Assembly (NCBI RefSeq): GCF_026262505.1
Contig: NC_067208.1
Span: 15,447,962 to 15,511,961 of the forward strand
Reading direction: 5' to 3'
DNA length: 64,000 bases
Source: Trichomonas vaginalis G3
Taxonomy: Eukaryota > Parabasalia > Trichomonadida > Trichomonadidae
The notes under the pieces were generated by a model. That model ran no database searches. It was not told the origin of the DNA and worked only from the letters and a program-made list of their open reading frames with translations. Shown piece after piece: positions 1 to 8,908 of this stretch (positions are counted from its first letter, which is position 1; every line of letters starts with the position of its first letter). The translations under genes were made by a program, and so were the position numbers.

Positions 1-1
1 T

Positions 2-403
2 TTATATCTTAACTATACAAATGTTTTCAAAGAGGACATAGAAAAATATATTGAGGGTATAGAGTTTGTGAGATGTCATTGGACAGAGTTGTATGAAAAA
101 TATAAAGACAAGGAAAATGTTTTCTTTATAGTGGACCCGCCGTTCTATAACACATGGGATTTTCAATACCAAGTAGACTGGACTTTGAGAGACTCTTTAG
201 AAACTTTAGACGCTATACATAACCATCCATGCTTTTACTTTACATCCGATAAAAGTGGTTTGGAAACCGTTATGAGATGGTTAGAGGACATACATGACTA
301 TGAGTTTATATATGACAAGATAGAATATGAGAGAGGTCCTATAAACTGGAGAAAGTGTCACAATAAAGAAATTTTATTAGTAAGTAAATGTGGTTTGAAA
401 TAG
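2..403 (+). CDS. D12-class DNA adenine N6-methyltransferase, 3' part (A1)
   Basis: This is the C-terminal half of the adenine methyltransferase that is complete in A2 (52304-53122). The reading frame is already open at the window edge and nearly matches residues 140-272 of that copy. It contains the catalytic DPPF motif typical of D12/Dam-like enzymes, which transfer a methyl group from S-adenosylmethionine to adenine N6. The last bases overlap the start of the next small gene. The 5' half is outside the window, so whether the gene is whole cannot be judged. Confidence 0.85.
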   Translation, partial: LYLNYTNVFKEDIEKYIEGIEFVRCHWTELYEKYKDKENVFFIVDPPFYNTWDFQYQVDWTLRDSLETLDAIHNHPCFYFTSDKSGLETVMRWLEDIHDYEFIYDKIEYERGPINWRKCHNKEILLVSKCGLK

Positions 404-519
404 GACTACTTGTTTTAGGTTTTTTCCATTGTGTCATTTATTTATTTGACGTGGCAGAAAAGTACAGAGAATATGAAGATGAACCAATGCCTGCAAATGT
501 TCAGTATATGTACTCGTAA
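388..519 (+). CDS. 43-residue single-pass membrane protein (A1)
   Basis: This short frame begins MWFEIGLLVLGFFHCVIYLF and overlaps the end of the methyltransferase gene in another frame. One hydrophobic helix (residues about 2-20) is followed by a charged tail with DVAEKYREYEDE. The frame is conserved in A2 (53107-53238) with a single residue difference seen near the C-terminus (Y40H), which supports it as real. Function is unknown; a small membrane protein coupled to the methyltransferase gene is all that can be said. Confidence 0.6.
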   Translation: MWFEIGLLVLGFFHCVIYLFDVAEKYREYEDEPMPANVQYMYS

Positions 520-542
520 GAGATATTTTTATCTAATATTAA

Positions 543-905
543 ATGGACGCACAGAACTTAGCGAATGCACAGCAACCTGGACAACCAAACCCAGAGAATA
601 TTCCAAATGAAGTTAGAATACAAACTGCAATGGCAAACTATGGTCAAGTGCCAACAGATGTACAAATGCAAATTGCCATGTCAAATGACGCTGCGTTAGG
701 TTTGCCACCATGGTATGCAAATATGAGATGGAAAGAGTTTTATACAAACCCTGAAGTGGGATATAAACAACTTTATGCAGATGACGCGAACACAGGAGTT
801 GACCCAGAATATGTTTTCTACCAGAGGAGAAACAGAATGTATGAGCTCCAGTTAAAGAATGCTATGGAACTCAACAGGAAACGTAAGAGACTAGGCGGAC
901 ATTAG
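543..905 (+). CDS. Conserved Maverick A protein, 120 aa (A1)
   Basis: Function is not recognised. The N-terminal third is Gln/Asn/Pro-rich and contains a near-repeat of 'NEVRIQTAMANYGQVP' and 'TDVQMQ.AMSNDA'. The middle is aromatic (PPWYANMRWKEFY), and the C-terminus is strongly basic (NRKRKRLGGH), which suggests contact with nucleic acid or a capsid interior. A TTTTTAT box lies 11 bases before the ATG. It is nearly identical to 53262-53624. It sits between the membrane protein and a small glycine-rich amphipathic protein, so a structural or core role is an inference. Confidence 0.75.
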   Translation: MDAQNLANAQQPGQPNPENIPNEVRIQTAMANYGQVPTDVQMQIAMSNDAALGLPPWYANMRWKEFYTNPEVGYKQLYADDANTGVDPEYVFYQRRNRMYELQLKNAMELNRKRKRLGGH

Positions 906-923
906 ATTTTTACATATAGTAAA

Positions 924-1167
924 ATGGGTTTCTTCAGTAAGATAGGAAACTTCTTTCGAAATGTTGGAAGAGGTATATGGAATGGAATAAAATCTGTCGG
1001 AAGAGGAGTATGGAACGGTGTCAAAAATATTGGTAAAAGAGTAGGTCAGTTTGTTGGTATTATAACCTAAAGACCCTGAACCAGAAGAGCAAGCTCCTGT
1101 TATACAACAGCCTGAACCTGCACCACAGTCTAGTTGGCAACCAAATCCAACACCTCAACCGTATTAA
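924..1167 (+). pseudogene. Small amphipathic Gly-rich protein (A1 copy, looks broken)
   Basis: Counterpart of the 80-residue protein at 53643-53885. The N-terminal half is a series of amphipathic repeats of the pattern NVGRGIWNGIKSVGRG, followed by a Pro/Gln tail. Such basic, glycine-rich amphipathic segments recall membrane-active internal capsid proteins (adenovirus pVI-like), but no homology is claimed. A TTTTTAC box precedes the start. This copy looks broken, with about one break. Confidence 0.65.
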
Positions 1168-1170
1168 AAA

Positions 1171-2018
1171 TTATATTTTTATCGTTCGATAGTAGTTGTA
1201 TATGAAACTAAGTTCTAAGTAAAACGCATGGTATAATGGAATTATTCTTTTTCTTCCATCTGTAGTAAACCATACTTGAAAGTCTGAAATACTTCCACTC
1301 GGCGGTTCATATAATTTTGTAGGTTTTTCGTAAAAGTCATTCATCAGACATAAGAAAGAGTTTTGCGCACCAGAAAATGAAGCATGAACAATAATAGCAT
1401 CTGGGTCGAAAATATTTTCATATGTTCCATTCGGTTTTTGACTTCATAATAGTCCGGGTGTACTGGATATGCTGCAGGCTGATTTAACATCCTCATAAAT
1501 CTATACCATGCCAAGTTGTTATATTTTGTAGAAATATAAACGTTTTCTCCAAGGTCTTCTATTTTATTGATTTTAACAGTTGCATTTTTCCTGTCATAAA
1601 TAATATCGAGATGGTATTCTCCTTCGTCAATGTTAAACTGGTTTGCATATTCAATATAGATATCGTTTATTTTTTCTTGAAAAGCTTGAAGAGTTGTTTC
1701 TAAGTTTATAAGCAAATTAACTTGTAAAAGTTTTCCTTGTTCAAATTTCTCATACATACGTTTTTCTTTGTTATAGTATCGAACTTCAAAACCGACCGTA
1801 AATGGGAAACCATGTATGGCTTCTGAAATGAACTTCATTCTACGAAAGCCAATAGCTTTTGTGACAGATGGGTCTCTTAGCCATCTTAATGGGTAGTCAA
1901 AACGATAGCCTTCATGCTTTACGGTCTCTGTCTCAAACTTTTGACCGACATTAGTAAAAAGTTCATCTAATGGTTTAGTTGTAGCAACTCTTGAATTTTC
2001 TTTTTCTATTGGAAGCAT
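1171..2018 (-). pseudogene. Structural-family-1 protein, about 282 aa (A1 copy, looks broken)
   Basis: Homologue of the intact 282-residue protein at 53890-54738 and of the 286-residue paralogue at 31229-32089. The conserved N-terminal block reads FDYPLRWLRDPSVTKAIGFRR. A related pattern (YEYPRHWVEYVGGEKAIEIR) in Maverick B's 27380-28261 gene suggests one family of minor structural proteins across both elements. It starts only 18 bp from the divergent fibre gene, sharing a bidirectional promoter. This copy looks broken, with about one or two breaks. Confidence 0.65.
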
Positions 2019-2036
2019 ATTTTATCTAGAATAAAA
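2019..2036. promoter_or_regulatory. 18-bp bidirectional promoter between divergent starts
   Basis: The entire space between two divergent ATGs is ATTTTATCTAGAATAAAA, a near-palindrome. It must hold the promoter and leader of both the minus-strand gene and the fibre gene. The same arrangement occurs at 5060, 23703, 27364, 40162, 54739 and 57511. Confidence 0.7.
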
Positions 2037-4103
2037 ATGTCAAATGAAACAGCGTCTATGAGAGAAATACAACACAACCGACAACTCATTGTGCAAGCTC
2101 TAAATAAGAACACAACAAACTTTTCAAACTATTCTAAGATATCTGAGTCATTGAAAGAAGGAAACTTAAAACTGACATTAAACCCAATGACAGATGAGTT
2201 TCTGTTTCAAGACAATAAGAACAATACTGTCTGTATAAATCCAACAAAAGGAACTTTAAACGAGAAACCTATAAATGAACTTCTTTTGAAAGCAGATGTT
2301 GACAACAAAGCTGACAAAGAATATGTAGACGATGCAATAGCAAAAGAAGAAGAAAGAGCCAACAATGCTTATGCAACAAAAGAACATACTCATCCTGAAC
2401 TAGCAGACAAAACATATGTTGACAATAAAATGTCAAGTGAAGTGACAAGAGCTGAAAACGAATATTCTAAAAAGACTCATATACATTATATTAACCAAAT
2501 ACCAAGTCTTAAGGAAACATTAGAGACAAAAGCAGATAAGACTCATACACATTCTATATCTGATATTACAAACTTACAAGAAACCTTAAACAGGAAAAGT
2601 GCCGTTGGACATACACATTCTATATCTGATATTACAAACTTACAAGAAACCTTAAACAGGAAAAGTGCCGTTGGACATACACATTCTATATCTGATATTA
2701 CAAACTTACAAGAAACCTTAAACAGGAAAAGTGCCGTTGGACATACACATTCTATATCTGATATTACAAACTTACAAGAAACCTTAAACAGGAAAAGTGC
2801 CGTTGGACATACACATTCTATATCTGATATTACAAACTTACAAGAAACCTTAAACAGGAAAAGTGCCGTTGGACATACACATTCTATATCTGATATTACA
2901 AACTTACAAGAAACCTTAAACAGGAAAAGTGCCGTTGGACATACACATTCTATATCTGATATTACAAACTTACAAGAAACCTTAAACAGGAAAAGTGCCG
3001 TTGGACATACACATTCTATATCTGATATTACAAACTTAAACGTTAGCCTTGAAAATAAAGCAGATAAAACATATGTCAATGAAATATACCAAAGTTTGAT
3101 AGGAACAAAAAATATTGAAACTATTGTTGGTGACTTTTCTGTCAATGAAGAAAATAAATATTTTAGATGGCAGTTGGTACAGTCCTTAAAAAATGGTACA
3201 CGGCATAAACTCATTCCGAAAAATAACAATGAAATGTATGTAAGCTATAAAAAGAATGATGGTACACAAGTTAAAGTTCCATTAGACAACAACTGCTACT
3301 TAAACTTATATGGAGACGAACAAAAGAAATATTTAAGAGTTTATGAAATGGCAGATATGACATTGCCTGACCCAGTTCCAGCACCACATTATTATGACTA
3401 TGGAGATGACGACAGAACACCACATGTAGATGAACAAAAGCTAACATTATATTTAGATTATTATAGATATAAAAGATATAATGCAATAGAAAAAACGAGA
3501 ATAGTATATAATTATACAGATGACAGAAATAAATATTATAGTCAAGATTTTACCTACCCTGAAAACATAAGATTATATTATAAAAAATATTCTGACACAA
3601 ACCAGAAGAAACCTGAAATAGTTGCACTATATTTTAAGTTCAAAAGAGACAATCCTATAATATCTCATATGTTTGATTTAATGAACCCAGTAGGTTCTAT
3701 TTATACATCTATGGATGCAAGAGGTCCTCAAGTAATGTTTGGTGTTGGTGTATGGGAACAAATAGTCGACAGGTTTTTGTATTGTGCAAACTCTTCAAAG
3801 GAAACAGGTGGAAGTAAAACGATTTCAGGTGAAAATTTACCTGCACACAGTCATTACATAAATTTAAGTACATCTCAAGAAGGTTGGCATAGGCATAGAT
3901 ATTGGGGTTGGACAGGAATGACAAAAGGTAAAGGATATGATGTTAAAGACGACGTTAAGTTTGCTATAAATTGTTACTGGGATGACAATTGGGGAGAAGG
4001 AGACCATACACATCACGTTTCAGGATATATGCAAACAACGGGACAAAGTAAAGACTACATGCCACCTTACATGACAGTTTACGCATGGTATAGAAATGCT
4101 TAG
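2037..4103 (+). CDS. Phage-tail-fibre-like protein with expanded HTH-ISDITNL repeats (A1)
   Basis: This 688-residue protein is built like a bacteriophage tail fibre. Residues 1-165 form a coiled-coil-prone region with KADK..V.. heptads. Residues about 170-334 hold seven identical 22-residue repeats starting HTHSISDITNL plus a partial eighth. A variable Tyr/Asp-rich region follows. The C-terminal domain carries NPVGSIYTSMDARGP, GVWEQIVDRFLY, a Gly-Gly-Ser-Lys turn, LPAHSHY and KDYMPPYMTVYAWYR. That C-terminal pattern and the HxH-ISD repeats are hallmarks of phage tail-fibre/baseplate receptor-binding tips. The likely role is a virion surface adhesin (inference). The reading frame looks whole here, and its stop overlaps the convergent integrase gene by four bases. 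A2's copy has only a few non-identical repeats. Confidence 0.82.
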   Translation: MSNETASMREIQHNRQLIVQALNKNTTNFSNYSKISESLKEGNLKLTLNPMTDEFLFQDNKNNTVCINPTKGTLNEKPINELLLKADVDNKADKEYVDDAIAKEEERANNAYATKEHTHPELADKTYVDNKMSSEVTRAENEYSKKTHIHYINQIPSLKETLETKADKTHTHSISDITNLQETLNRKSAVGHTHSISDITNLQETLNRKSAVGHTHSISDITNLQETLNRKSAVGHTHSISDITNLQETLNRKSAVGHTHSISDITNLQETLNRKSAVGHTHSISDITNLQETLNRKSAVGHTHSISDITNLQETLNRKSAVGHTHSISDITNLNVSLENKADKTYVNEIYQSLIGTKNIETIVGDFSVNEENKYFRWQLVQSLKNGTRHKLIPKNNNEMYVSYKKNDGTQVKVPLDNNCYLNLYGDEQKKYLRVYEMADMTLPDPVPAPHYYDYGDDDRTPHVDEQKLTLYLDYYRYKRYNAIEKTRIVYNYTDDRNKYYSQDFTYPENIRLYYKKYSDTNQKKPEIVALYFKFKRDNPIISHMFDLMNPVGSIYTSMDARGPQVMFGVGVWEQIVDRFLYCANSSKETGGSKTISGENLPAHSHYINLSTSQEGWHRHRYWGWTGMTKGKGYDVKDDVKFAINCYWDDNWGEGDHTHHVSGYMQTTGQSKDYMPPYMTVYAWYRNA
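2544..3038 (+). repeat. 66-bp tandem repeat array inside the fibre gene
   Basis: Seven 66-bp units (2544-3005) that appear identical, then a partial eighth. Each unit encodes 22 residues beginning HTHSISDITNL and ending LNRKSAVG. Such uniformity implies recent unequal exchange or conversion. The A2 fibre has three diverged versions in the same place. Confidence 0.95.
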
Positions 4104-5059
4104 TCGTCATTTTCAACTTCTTTAGCATATTCGTCAGGAGTTGTCTTATATTTGTTAGGAACTGTCTTTGAAAGTATACCACCTTGAACTTTGACAAGTT
4201 TGAAACGGGGTCTGGCAATAGTAGTTTTATCTTCTGCTTGCAGTGTGTACATTTTGCCATGTTTGCCTAAAACTTCATAATATTCTCTTGTATACTTTCT
4301 TCTATTTTTACGAACACGAATGTGAGTACCTGTCGGGTTCCCATTGTTGTCATAGTCAATAGTATTTTCATATGGGTCGCGTTTAGGTATTTCTATTTTT
4401 ACTTTGTCACCTTTCTGAAGTTTGAAGCCCGGCATTCTTTCTTGTTTGTCTCTTTTGACTAAATTATTAAATATATAGTCTTTCTCTAAGTCAGGGTTGT
4501 TTTTCATTTCTTCGGGGGAGTGGTTTCCCAAACCTTTTTGTTTACGGTTATTGTAAATATTTAAAACTTGTCTCATCTTTGCCATGGAGAAGTGTCTATA
4601 TTTGTCGTCATATGACATTTCATTTGCTTCACCACCTTGTGGTTGGTTTAAGTCTCTTAACATTTTTATACAACCGTCAATGACACCAAGAGCAGAATGG
4701 TTTTGGTCGACAATGAAATATTGGTTTACATTTTTTGAACGCAGATAGTTTTTAATATCATCTGATTTGAAAGAACTTTCACAGTCAGATGTCAGTTTTG
4801 TTGGATGGTATTTGTCAACGAATATTGTCAAAGCAGTTTTCACATCTAAAATATTTTTGGACCATAATGGTATGGCTTCACAGTATCTTGTGTTTTGACC
4901 AACAAATATTAACCAGTATGGAGGTCCATCTTCTCTATACCTCGGAATGTTTTCCAAGATATCCATAAACCAAGCATTTGGTGTTGAACTAAAGATTTTT
5001 ATCATGAGTGCTTTCTTTGTCGCTTTAGAAACATAGGGGTCCTTGTTCGGATTCGTCAT
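4100..5059 (-). CDS. Retroviral-type (DDE-fold) integrase of Maverick A1
   Basis: This 319-residue protein has an RNase H-fold integrase core: WFMDILEN at residues 31-38, a second acidic block TSDCESSF near residue 95, and the LGVIDGCIKMLRDLN helix near residue 128. A basic C-terminal SH3-like region follows (KGDKVKIEIPKRDPY, then RKNRRKYTREYYEVLG). The family inserts Polinton DNA with 6-bp staggered joining. It is almost identical to 56551-57510. It is transcribed from a 17-bp divergent promoter and is convergent with the fibre gene. The frame is open throughout. Confidence 0.87.
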   Translation of the reverse strand: MTNPNKDPYVSKATKKALMIKIFSSTPNAWFMDILENIPRYREDGPPYWLIFVGQNTRYCEAIPLWSKNILDVKTALTIFVDKYHPTKLTSDCESSFKSDDIKNYLRSKNVNQYFIVDQNHSALGVIDGCIKMLRDLNQPQGGEANEMSYDDKYRHFSMAKMRQVLNIYNNRKQKGLGNHSPEEMKNNPDLEKDYIFNNLVKRDKQERMPGFKLQKGDKVKIEIPKRDPYENTIDYDNNGNPTGTHIRVRKNRRKYTREYYEVLGKHGKMYTLQAEDKTTIARPRFKLVKVQGGILSKTVPNKYKTTPDEYAKEVENDD

Positions 5060-5076
5060 TTTTTACCCTATAAGAA
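5060..5076. promoter_or_regulatory. 17-bp bidirectional promoter (integrase / Gly-rich protein)
   Basis: The sequence TTTTTACCCTATAAGAA fills the whole gap between the integrase ATG (minus) and the next ATG (plus). The A2 equivalent at 57511-57527 keeps the TTTTTA start and the ATAAGAA end. Confidence 0.68.
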
Positions 5077-5477
5077 ATGGGTTTATTTGGCGCATTAGCA
5101 GGAGTCGCATCTAGATTTTTACCCGCAGTGGGAACAATAGCCAGAGGTGCATTTGGAATTGGAAGGAAGATTTTGAGTACATTAGGTATACTGAAAGAGA
5201 AAGCACAACCTATTATACAAACTGTACAGAAAGGTTGGGATGTAGCACGAGATGCAACAAATCTTATTCCAAATCCTGAAACAAGAGGAAAAGTTCAAGG
5301 ATGGATGGACAATGTAGGAAGAAAGCAGGAAACTATTATAACAAAGCAAATGACTACTATAACCAAGCAGGACACTATATGGACCAAGGTGAAAGATTCT
5401 TTAACAGAGGATATAACCCTGCACAACAGTGGGTAAACAATAACCAACCTCAACCGCCTCAAACGTGGGGAATGTAA
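5077..5477 (+). pseudogene. Gly-rich amphipathic virion-type protein (A1 copy, looks broken)
   Basis: Counterpart of the 133-residue protein at 57528-57929. It begins MGLFGALAGVASRFLPAV, a hydrophobic glycine/alanine-rich N-terminus. A predicted helical stretch follows, then in the intact copy a Tyr/Asn/Gln-rich tail. Placement beside the integrase and fibre genes, and resemblance in style to 28487-28966 of Maverick B, suggest a minor virion or membrane-interacting protein, but no family is recognised. This copy looks broken, with about one break. Confidence 0.6.
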
Positions 5478-5496
5478 AGTTTTTTATTGAGATGAA

Positions 5497-5661
5497 ATGA
5501 ACAATGCAGCATTGAGACAAATGAGTTCAAGATGGATTTGTCGGCTTCCAGCATTTAAACCGATACCATATAGTCAGGCTCAGCATGTGAAACTGAATGA
5601 TATTATTAAAGGAACCATCCCACCTCCACAACAACAACCAGTTGAAAACAAACCAAATTAA
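5497..5661 (+). CDS. 54-residue conserved Maverick A protein (A1)
   Basis: A small frame starting MNNAALRQMSSRWICRLPAF and ending in a Pro/Gln-rich QQQPVENKPN tail. The leader TTTTTTATTGAGATGAA before the ATG matches that of the next gene, which supports a real transcription unit. The A2 version (57949-58101, 50 residues) keeps both ends but has a different middle. That pattern suggests selection on the termini or a local exchange. Function unknown. Confidence 0.55.
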   Translation: MNNAALRQMSSRWICRLPAFKPIPYSQAQHVKLNDIIKGTIPPPQQQPVENKPN

Positions 5662-5680
5662 AATTTTTTACTGAGATGAA

Positions 5681-6265
5681 ATGACCGAAGAAGTTGAAAC
5701 GGTAGATTTGACACCACAAACAAAAAGTTCAGAACCATTGTCAAAACCTGTCAAAGAACTTACAGATGAAGAGAAAAATTCAATAATAGAAAGTGCCAGG
5801 TCTGGAAATACAAACCCTAACTACAAAGTCACTTTTCATAAAAATGGAACGGCTAGTATCTCAAAAAAGAAACAGACTCTCACAAATAAAATATTGAAGT
5901 CTGAAGGAGCTTTCGAGACAACAGATGGAAAAGTTTACTTCACTGACCAACAGTTCATTATAGAACATCTCATTGACTTAGAGTCGAAATATTCTAAACT
6001 TTACAACAAACACAAAAAGTTGAAAGGAAAACAAAAACAAATGGCATATGATATTTATGAAGATGTTGACGACACAACTGTTCCTGCAAGTGAAGTAAAG
6101 TCAGAGGAACCGAAAAGTGACGAAAAACCGATAGAAGAAGAAAAACCAAAAACTGAAGATAAACCAAAACCAAAGTTTAGTTTCCAAACTAAACCAAGTC
6201 AACCTTCATTAGCTGGTATGGGTTGGCGTCAAAGACTTATGGCAGCAGGTGGTTATGTAAAGTAA
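5681..6265 (+). CDS. Charged 194-aa Maverick A protein (A1)
   Basis: Function is not recognised. The protein is low in complexity and highly charged: a Ser/Thr/Glu-rich N-terminus, a lysine-rich central helix (SKYSKLYNKHKKLKGKQKQM), an acidic Glu/Lys/Pro tract (EEPKSDEKPIEEEKPKTEDK) and a conserved C-terminal GMGWRQRLMAAGGYVK. It is nearly identical to 58121-58705. A TTTTTTACTGAGATGAA leader precedes the ATG. The tail motif being the most ordered part suggests a peptide that docks to a capsid or polymerase, but this is only inference. Confidence 0.75.
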   Translation: MTEEVETVDLTPQTKSSEPLSKPVKELTDEEKNSIIESARSGNTNPNYKVTFHKNGTASISKKKQTLTNKILKSEGAFETTDGKVYFTDQQFIIEHLIDLESKYSKLYNKHKKLKGKQKQMAYDIYEDVDDTTVPASEVKSEEPKSDEKPIEEEKPKTEDKPKPKFSFQTKPSQPSLAGMGWRQRLMAAGGYVK

Positions 6266-6295
6266 AGAAAAAAATATTTTTTTATTTTTATAAAA

Positions 6296-7536
6296 ATGCC
6301 CCCATATAGAATGGATAGGAAGTCTGCTAGAATAAAAGCAGAGTTACAAAGATATGGTTGGAGAGTTTCGAAGAAGTTTAAATATAGGAAGGGAAGACCC
6401 ATAAAAGTCTATGACAAATTGTCTGGTCTTCGCTACGAAATGGATTTGGAAAACAGCACGTGCCAATTATCCAAACAGACTAGAGAGGTTAGAAGAAGAA
6501 CGTCTTATGGACATGCCTTTCGATGTTAGTGAACCTCAAGTTGAAGGACACGACGGCTTTGCCAGATTCTACTGGAAACATGACGAACCAATTGCATCCT
6601 TTGAGAAGGAAAAAAGGAAAAGGTGAAGACGCACATGCTCCCATGGAAAGAACAAGATATGCATATGAAAAGTATCGTGAAGTTAGAAGTCAAATTACAT
6701 CTGGTCGAACCTTTACAGTAAACTTTGACGAAGGAAAGAACAAAGAAGGCTTCATGGGAGTACTTGCTGCCATACAAGACGGAAATAAGAAAGGACACAA
6801 TCTCAGATTGACCATAACAGATTTGGATGGTCACATTTACTATGCACATGGCAATGAACAAACAGCCGCAAAACTTCTTGACGCTTTCAAGACTACAAAG
6901 AGAGAACAAATGTTTGACTCCGACTCAGACATTTTGAATGCAATTGAAGGAATTGCAAGTGTCAAGTTCGAATGGTACCAACCTAACCTCAAGCAGTCAG
7001 ACAACATGCTGGATACTTCCCCTTCATAAATAAGTCTGACATTGACTTGACAAGGTATGGAATTTACAATTCAATTGAAACAATTGTCAATGAACCTTGC
7101 ATTCTTACATGTCTCAGGAACTCTGGTCTTGTTTCAGAAGAGAAGATGAAGTATCTTGAGTCATGTGTGAAGACAAGGTACATTCTCAGAGGTCAATTGG
7201 CAAAAATTGCACCGTTGGCAAATGTCAATATCCGAGTCAACATACCTACAGCTAAGGTTCTTCACATGACGACTATGTTGTTGACAAAGACTTACCATGG
7301 TTGAAGATTGTAATTGTCCACAACCACTTCATGTTGAACGAAAGTCTTACAAACACATTCTTTGTAAAAGTAAGTGCAACATTGTCAGAGCTGTAAACAT
7401 TCTTTTCGAGAAAGGTTTGTTGGAACCAATTCCAGATGACAAGCTTACAGAAAGTTTTGTACCAAAAGACGAAACAAACTTTTCATTGTTAGCAAGACCA
7501 AAAGTTGTTCCAGACAAAGTTCTAGTACAAAAGAAG
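6296..7536 (+). pseudogene. Divergent PolB-like gene of A1, left part (interrupted by Maverick B)
   Basis: 5' portion of the gene that is whole in A2 (58739-60892, 717 aa). The start MPPYRMDRKSARIKAELQRY is shared. The gene stops at the AAGAAG target site where Maverick B inserted, and it resumes at 29665. Besides the nested insertion, this part looks broken, with about four breaks, so A1 has no functional version. See the A2 entry for domains. Confidence 0.85.
7531..7536. repeat. Target site duplication of Maverick B, left copy (AAGAAG)
   Basis: AAGAAG immediately precedes B's left terminus. The same six bases follow its right terminus at 29659-29664, and they occur once at the empty site in A2 (59975-59980). 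Six-base duplications are the family norm. Confidence 0.93.
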
Positions 7537-8099
7537 AGTTAGTATACAAGTCTTGGGTATGGTGGCACTGCGTTCCACCTTACCCAATACTTGTGAATTT
7601 GACACTTTACAAAACCGTTAACGTATATTTTACAACATGAACGCAAAAACTAACTTAACCTTAAATATTTACAAAGCCGCCAACAATTTCACCTCACTAT
7701 CGTTCTCACTAACAACTTCACTAATGTTCTCATAAATTTTCCTCAATATCTTCATCATCAGTGTTAACCCTATTGTAGTCATACTTGAAGCCATAAACTT
7801 TCTCTAACTTCTTAACGTACAATTTACATAACTTACCTTCGTCATCGTATGGTTTAATGATATAACTATTTCTATCTTTATACACAGTCAATGAAAAGTC
7901 AACTGGTCTCGGATGTATTTGAAAGAACATGTTATGCTCAGGAAGGAAGAATAAATGTTTAAATGATATATCACCACCCTCACACGTATGAAAACATAGC
8001 ACAAAAAATAAATTTAGGTGAAGTGGTGAGATCTAACCCGATTTCTAACCCGATTTCTAACCTCATTTCTACCCTGTTGAATTCATTGCTTTATAACTC
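7537..8099 (+). repeat. Maverick B left terminal inverted repeat, with a copy of the TIR gene
   Basis: About 0.56 kb matching the reverse complement of 28997-29658. From the tip inward it holds the AGTTAGTATACAAG terminus, an AT-rich non-coding stretch, and a minus-strand copy (about 7730-8002) of the small gene carried whole in the right arm. It closes with a palindromic boundary module (about 8013-8089) containing GTGAGATCTAAC and repeated CTAACC/CTACCC blocks. This arm is about 100 bp shorter than the right one, and its gene copy looks incomplete. Confidence 0.92.
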
Positions 8100-8333
8100 A
8101 CTGTCGTCTGCTTTCTCCAACTCTTCTAACTTCTTCTTAAGTTCAGCAATGTTGTCCTCATGAAGTTTAATCTTTCTCAAAATTCCTTCTTTATCTAATG
8201 GTTGCTTTATCTTTCTAAACTGAACTCTACCATCCTTCATAGTATGAATGTAAAAACCTTCTGGAATAGTTCCTGATTTAATGTATTCTACCAAAAACTT
8301 TTGTTTCATTGCTTCAGTGACTTTAGTCGTCAT
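8091..8333 (-). CDS. Small 80-aa protein next to Maverick B's left TIR
   Basis: Starts MTTKVTEAMKQKFLVEYIK. A central IPEGFYIHTMKDGRVQFRKIK strand-rich segment is followed by a Lys/Glu/Leu coiled coil (residues about 50-78). A TTTTTAT box lies upstream of the chosen ATG at 8333. The reading frame overlaps the inner edge of the TIR. Function unknown; small size and position suggest an accessory gene. Confidence 0.6.
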   Translation of the reverse strand: MTTKVTEAMKQKFLVEYIKSGTIPEGFYIHTMKDGRVQFRKIKQPLDKEGILRKIKLHEDNIAELKKKLEELEKADDSEL

Positions 8334-8382
8334 TTCAATCAAATAAAAATTTTAATATTAAATAAAAATAACGTTATTTTTT

Positions 8383-8841
8383 TCAGTAAGGAAACGCAGG
8401 AGTTTTACGATTTATTTGTGGTGTAGGTTCTGGTTTAAATGTTGGAGTCGGTTTTGGAGTTGACTTTTGAACAGGAGTTTGTAATTCCATAGGTTCAGGA
8501 GTCATTGAAGGTGTTGTTTGTGAAGGCGTTGGTTTTGGCGATGGTGTCGGAGTTTGTTTAACTTCAGCTACTTCAGTATTATTTACAACATTTGCTTTAT
8601 TTCTTTTCAACATCATTACTGCTCCTGCTGTAGCTAGCAAACCTAGTGGGAGACCATATTTTATATAAGGACTTGACCAAATGCTATTTTTGACAGGAGC
8701 TGGTGGAACACCTAACCTTGGTGAGACTGCTCTTTGTCATTGTGCAGCTCGTAAGAAATATTCAATAGGTGCTCCATAATCGTTTGGTAAAGTTTGTTTC
8801 ACAGATGGTGAAGGTTCACGAGAGCTTGATGAAGAACTCAT
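8383..8841 (-). pseudogene. Ser/Pro-rich membrane protein of Maverick B (looks broken)
   Basis: The upstream end reads MSSSSSREPSPSVKQTLPND. A hydrophobic helix rich in Gly/Ala/Leu (around LLATAGAVMMLKR) is followed by a long Thr/Pro/Lys tail of PTPSPKPTPSQ type. This resembles a single-pass virion or envelope-type membrane protein with a rigid proline stalk. It lies directly downstream of the capsid candidate on the same strand. It looks broken, with about one or two breaks. Confidence 0.55.
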
Positions 8842-8908
8842 TTATAAGCTTTAAAAATAAACGTTCATCCTTTATTCTTCACTGTCGTCCGTAGCTAAGT
8901 TATAGTCG

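Noticed and set aside
2543-3229. Long minus-strand frame with repeated FVISDIECVCPTALFLFKVS
   Set aside because: It is the antisense shadow of the fibre repeats. A 66-bp repeat keeps every frame open once one unit is open.
2037-4103. Bacterial prophage or contamination as the source of the fibre gene
   Set aside because: The gene lies between an integrase and Polinton-type genes, with the same AT-rich codon use and the element's bidirectional promoter, and it recurs in A2 and in B.
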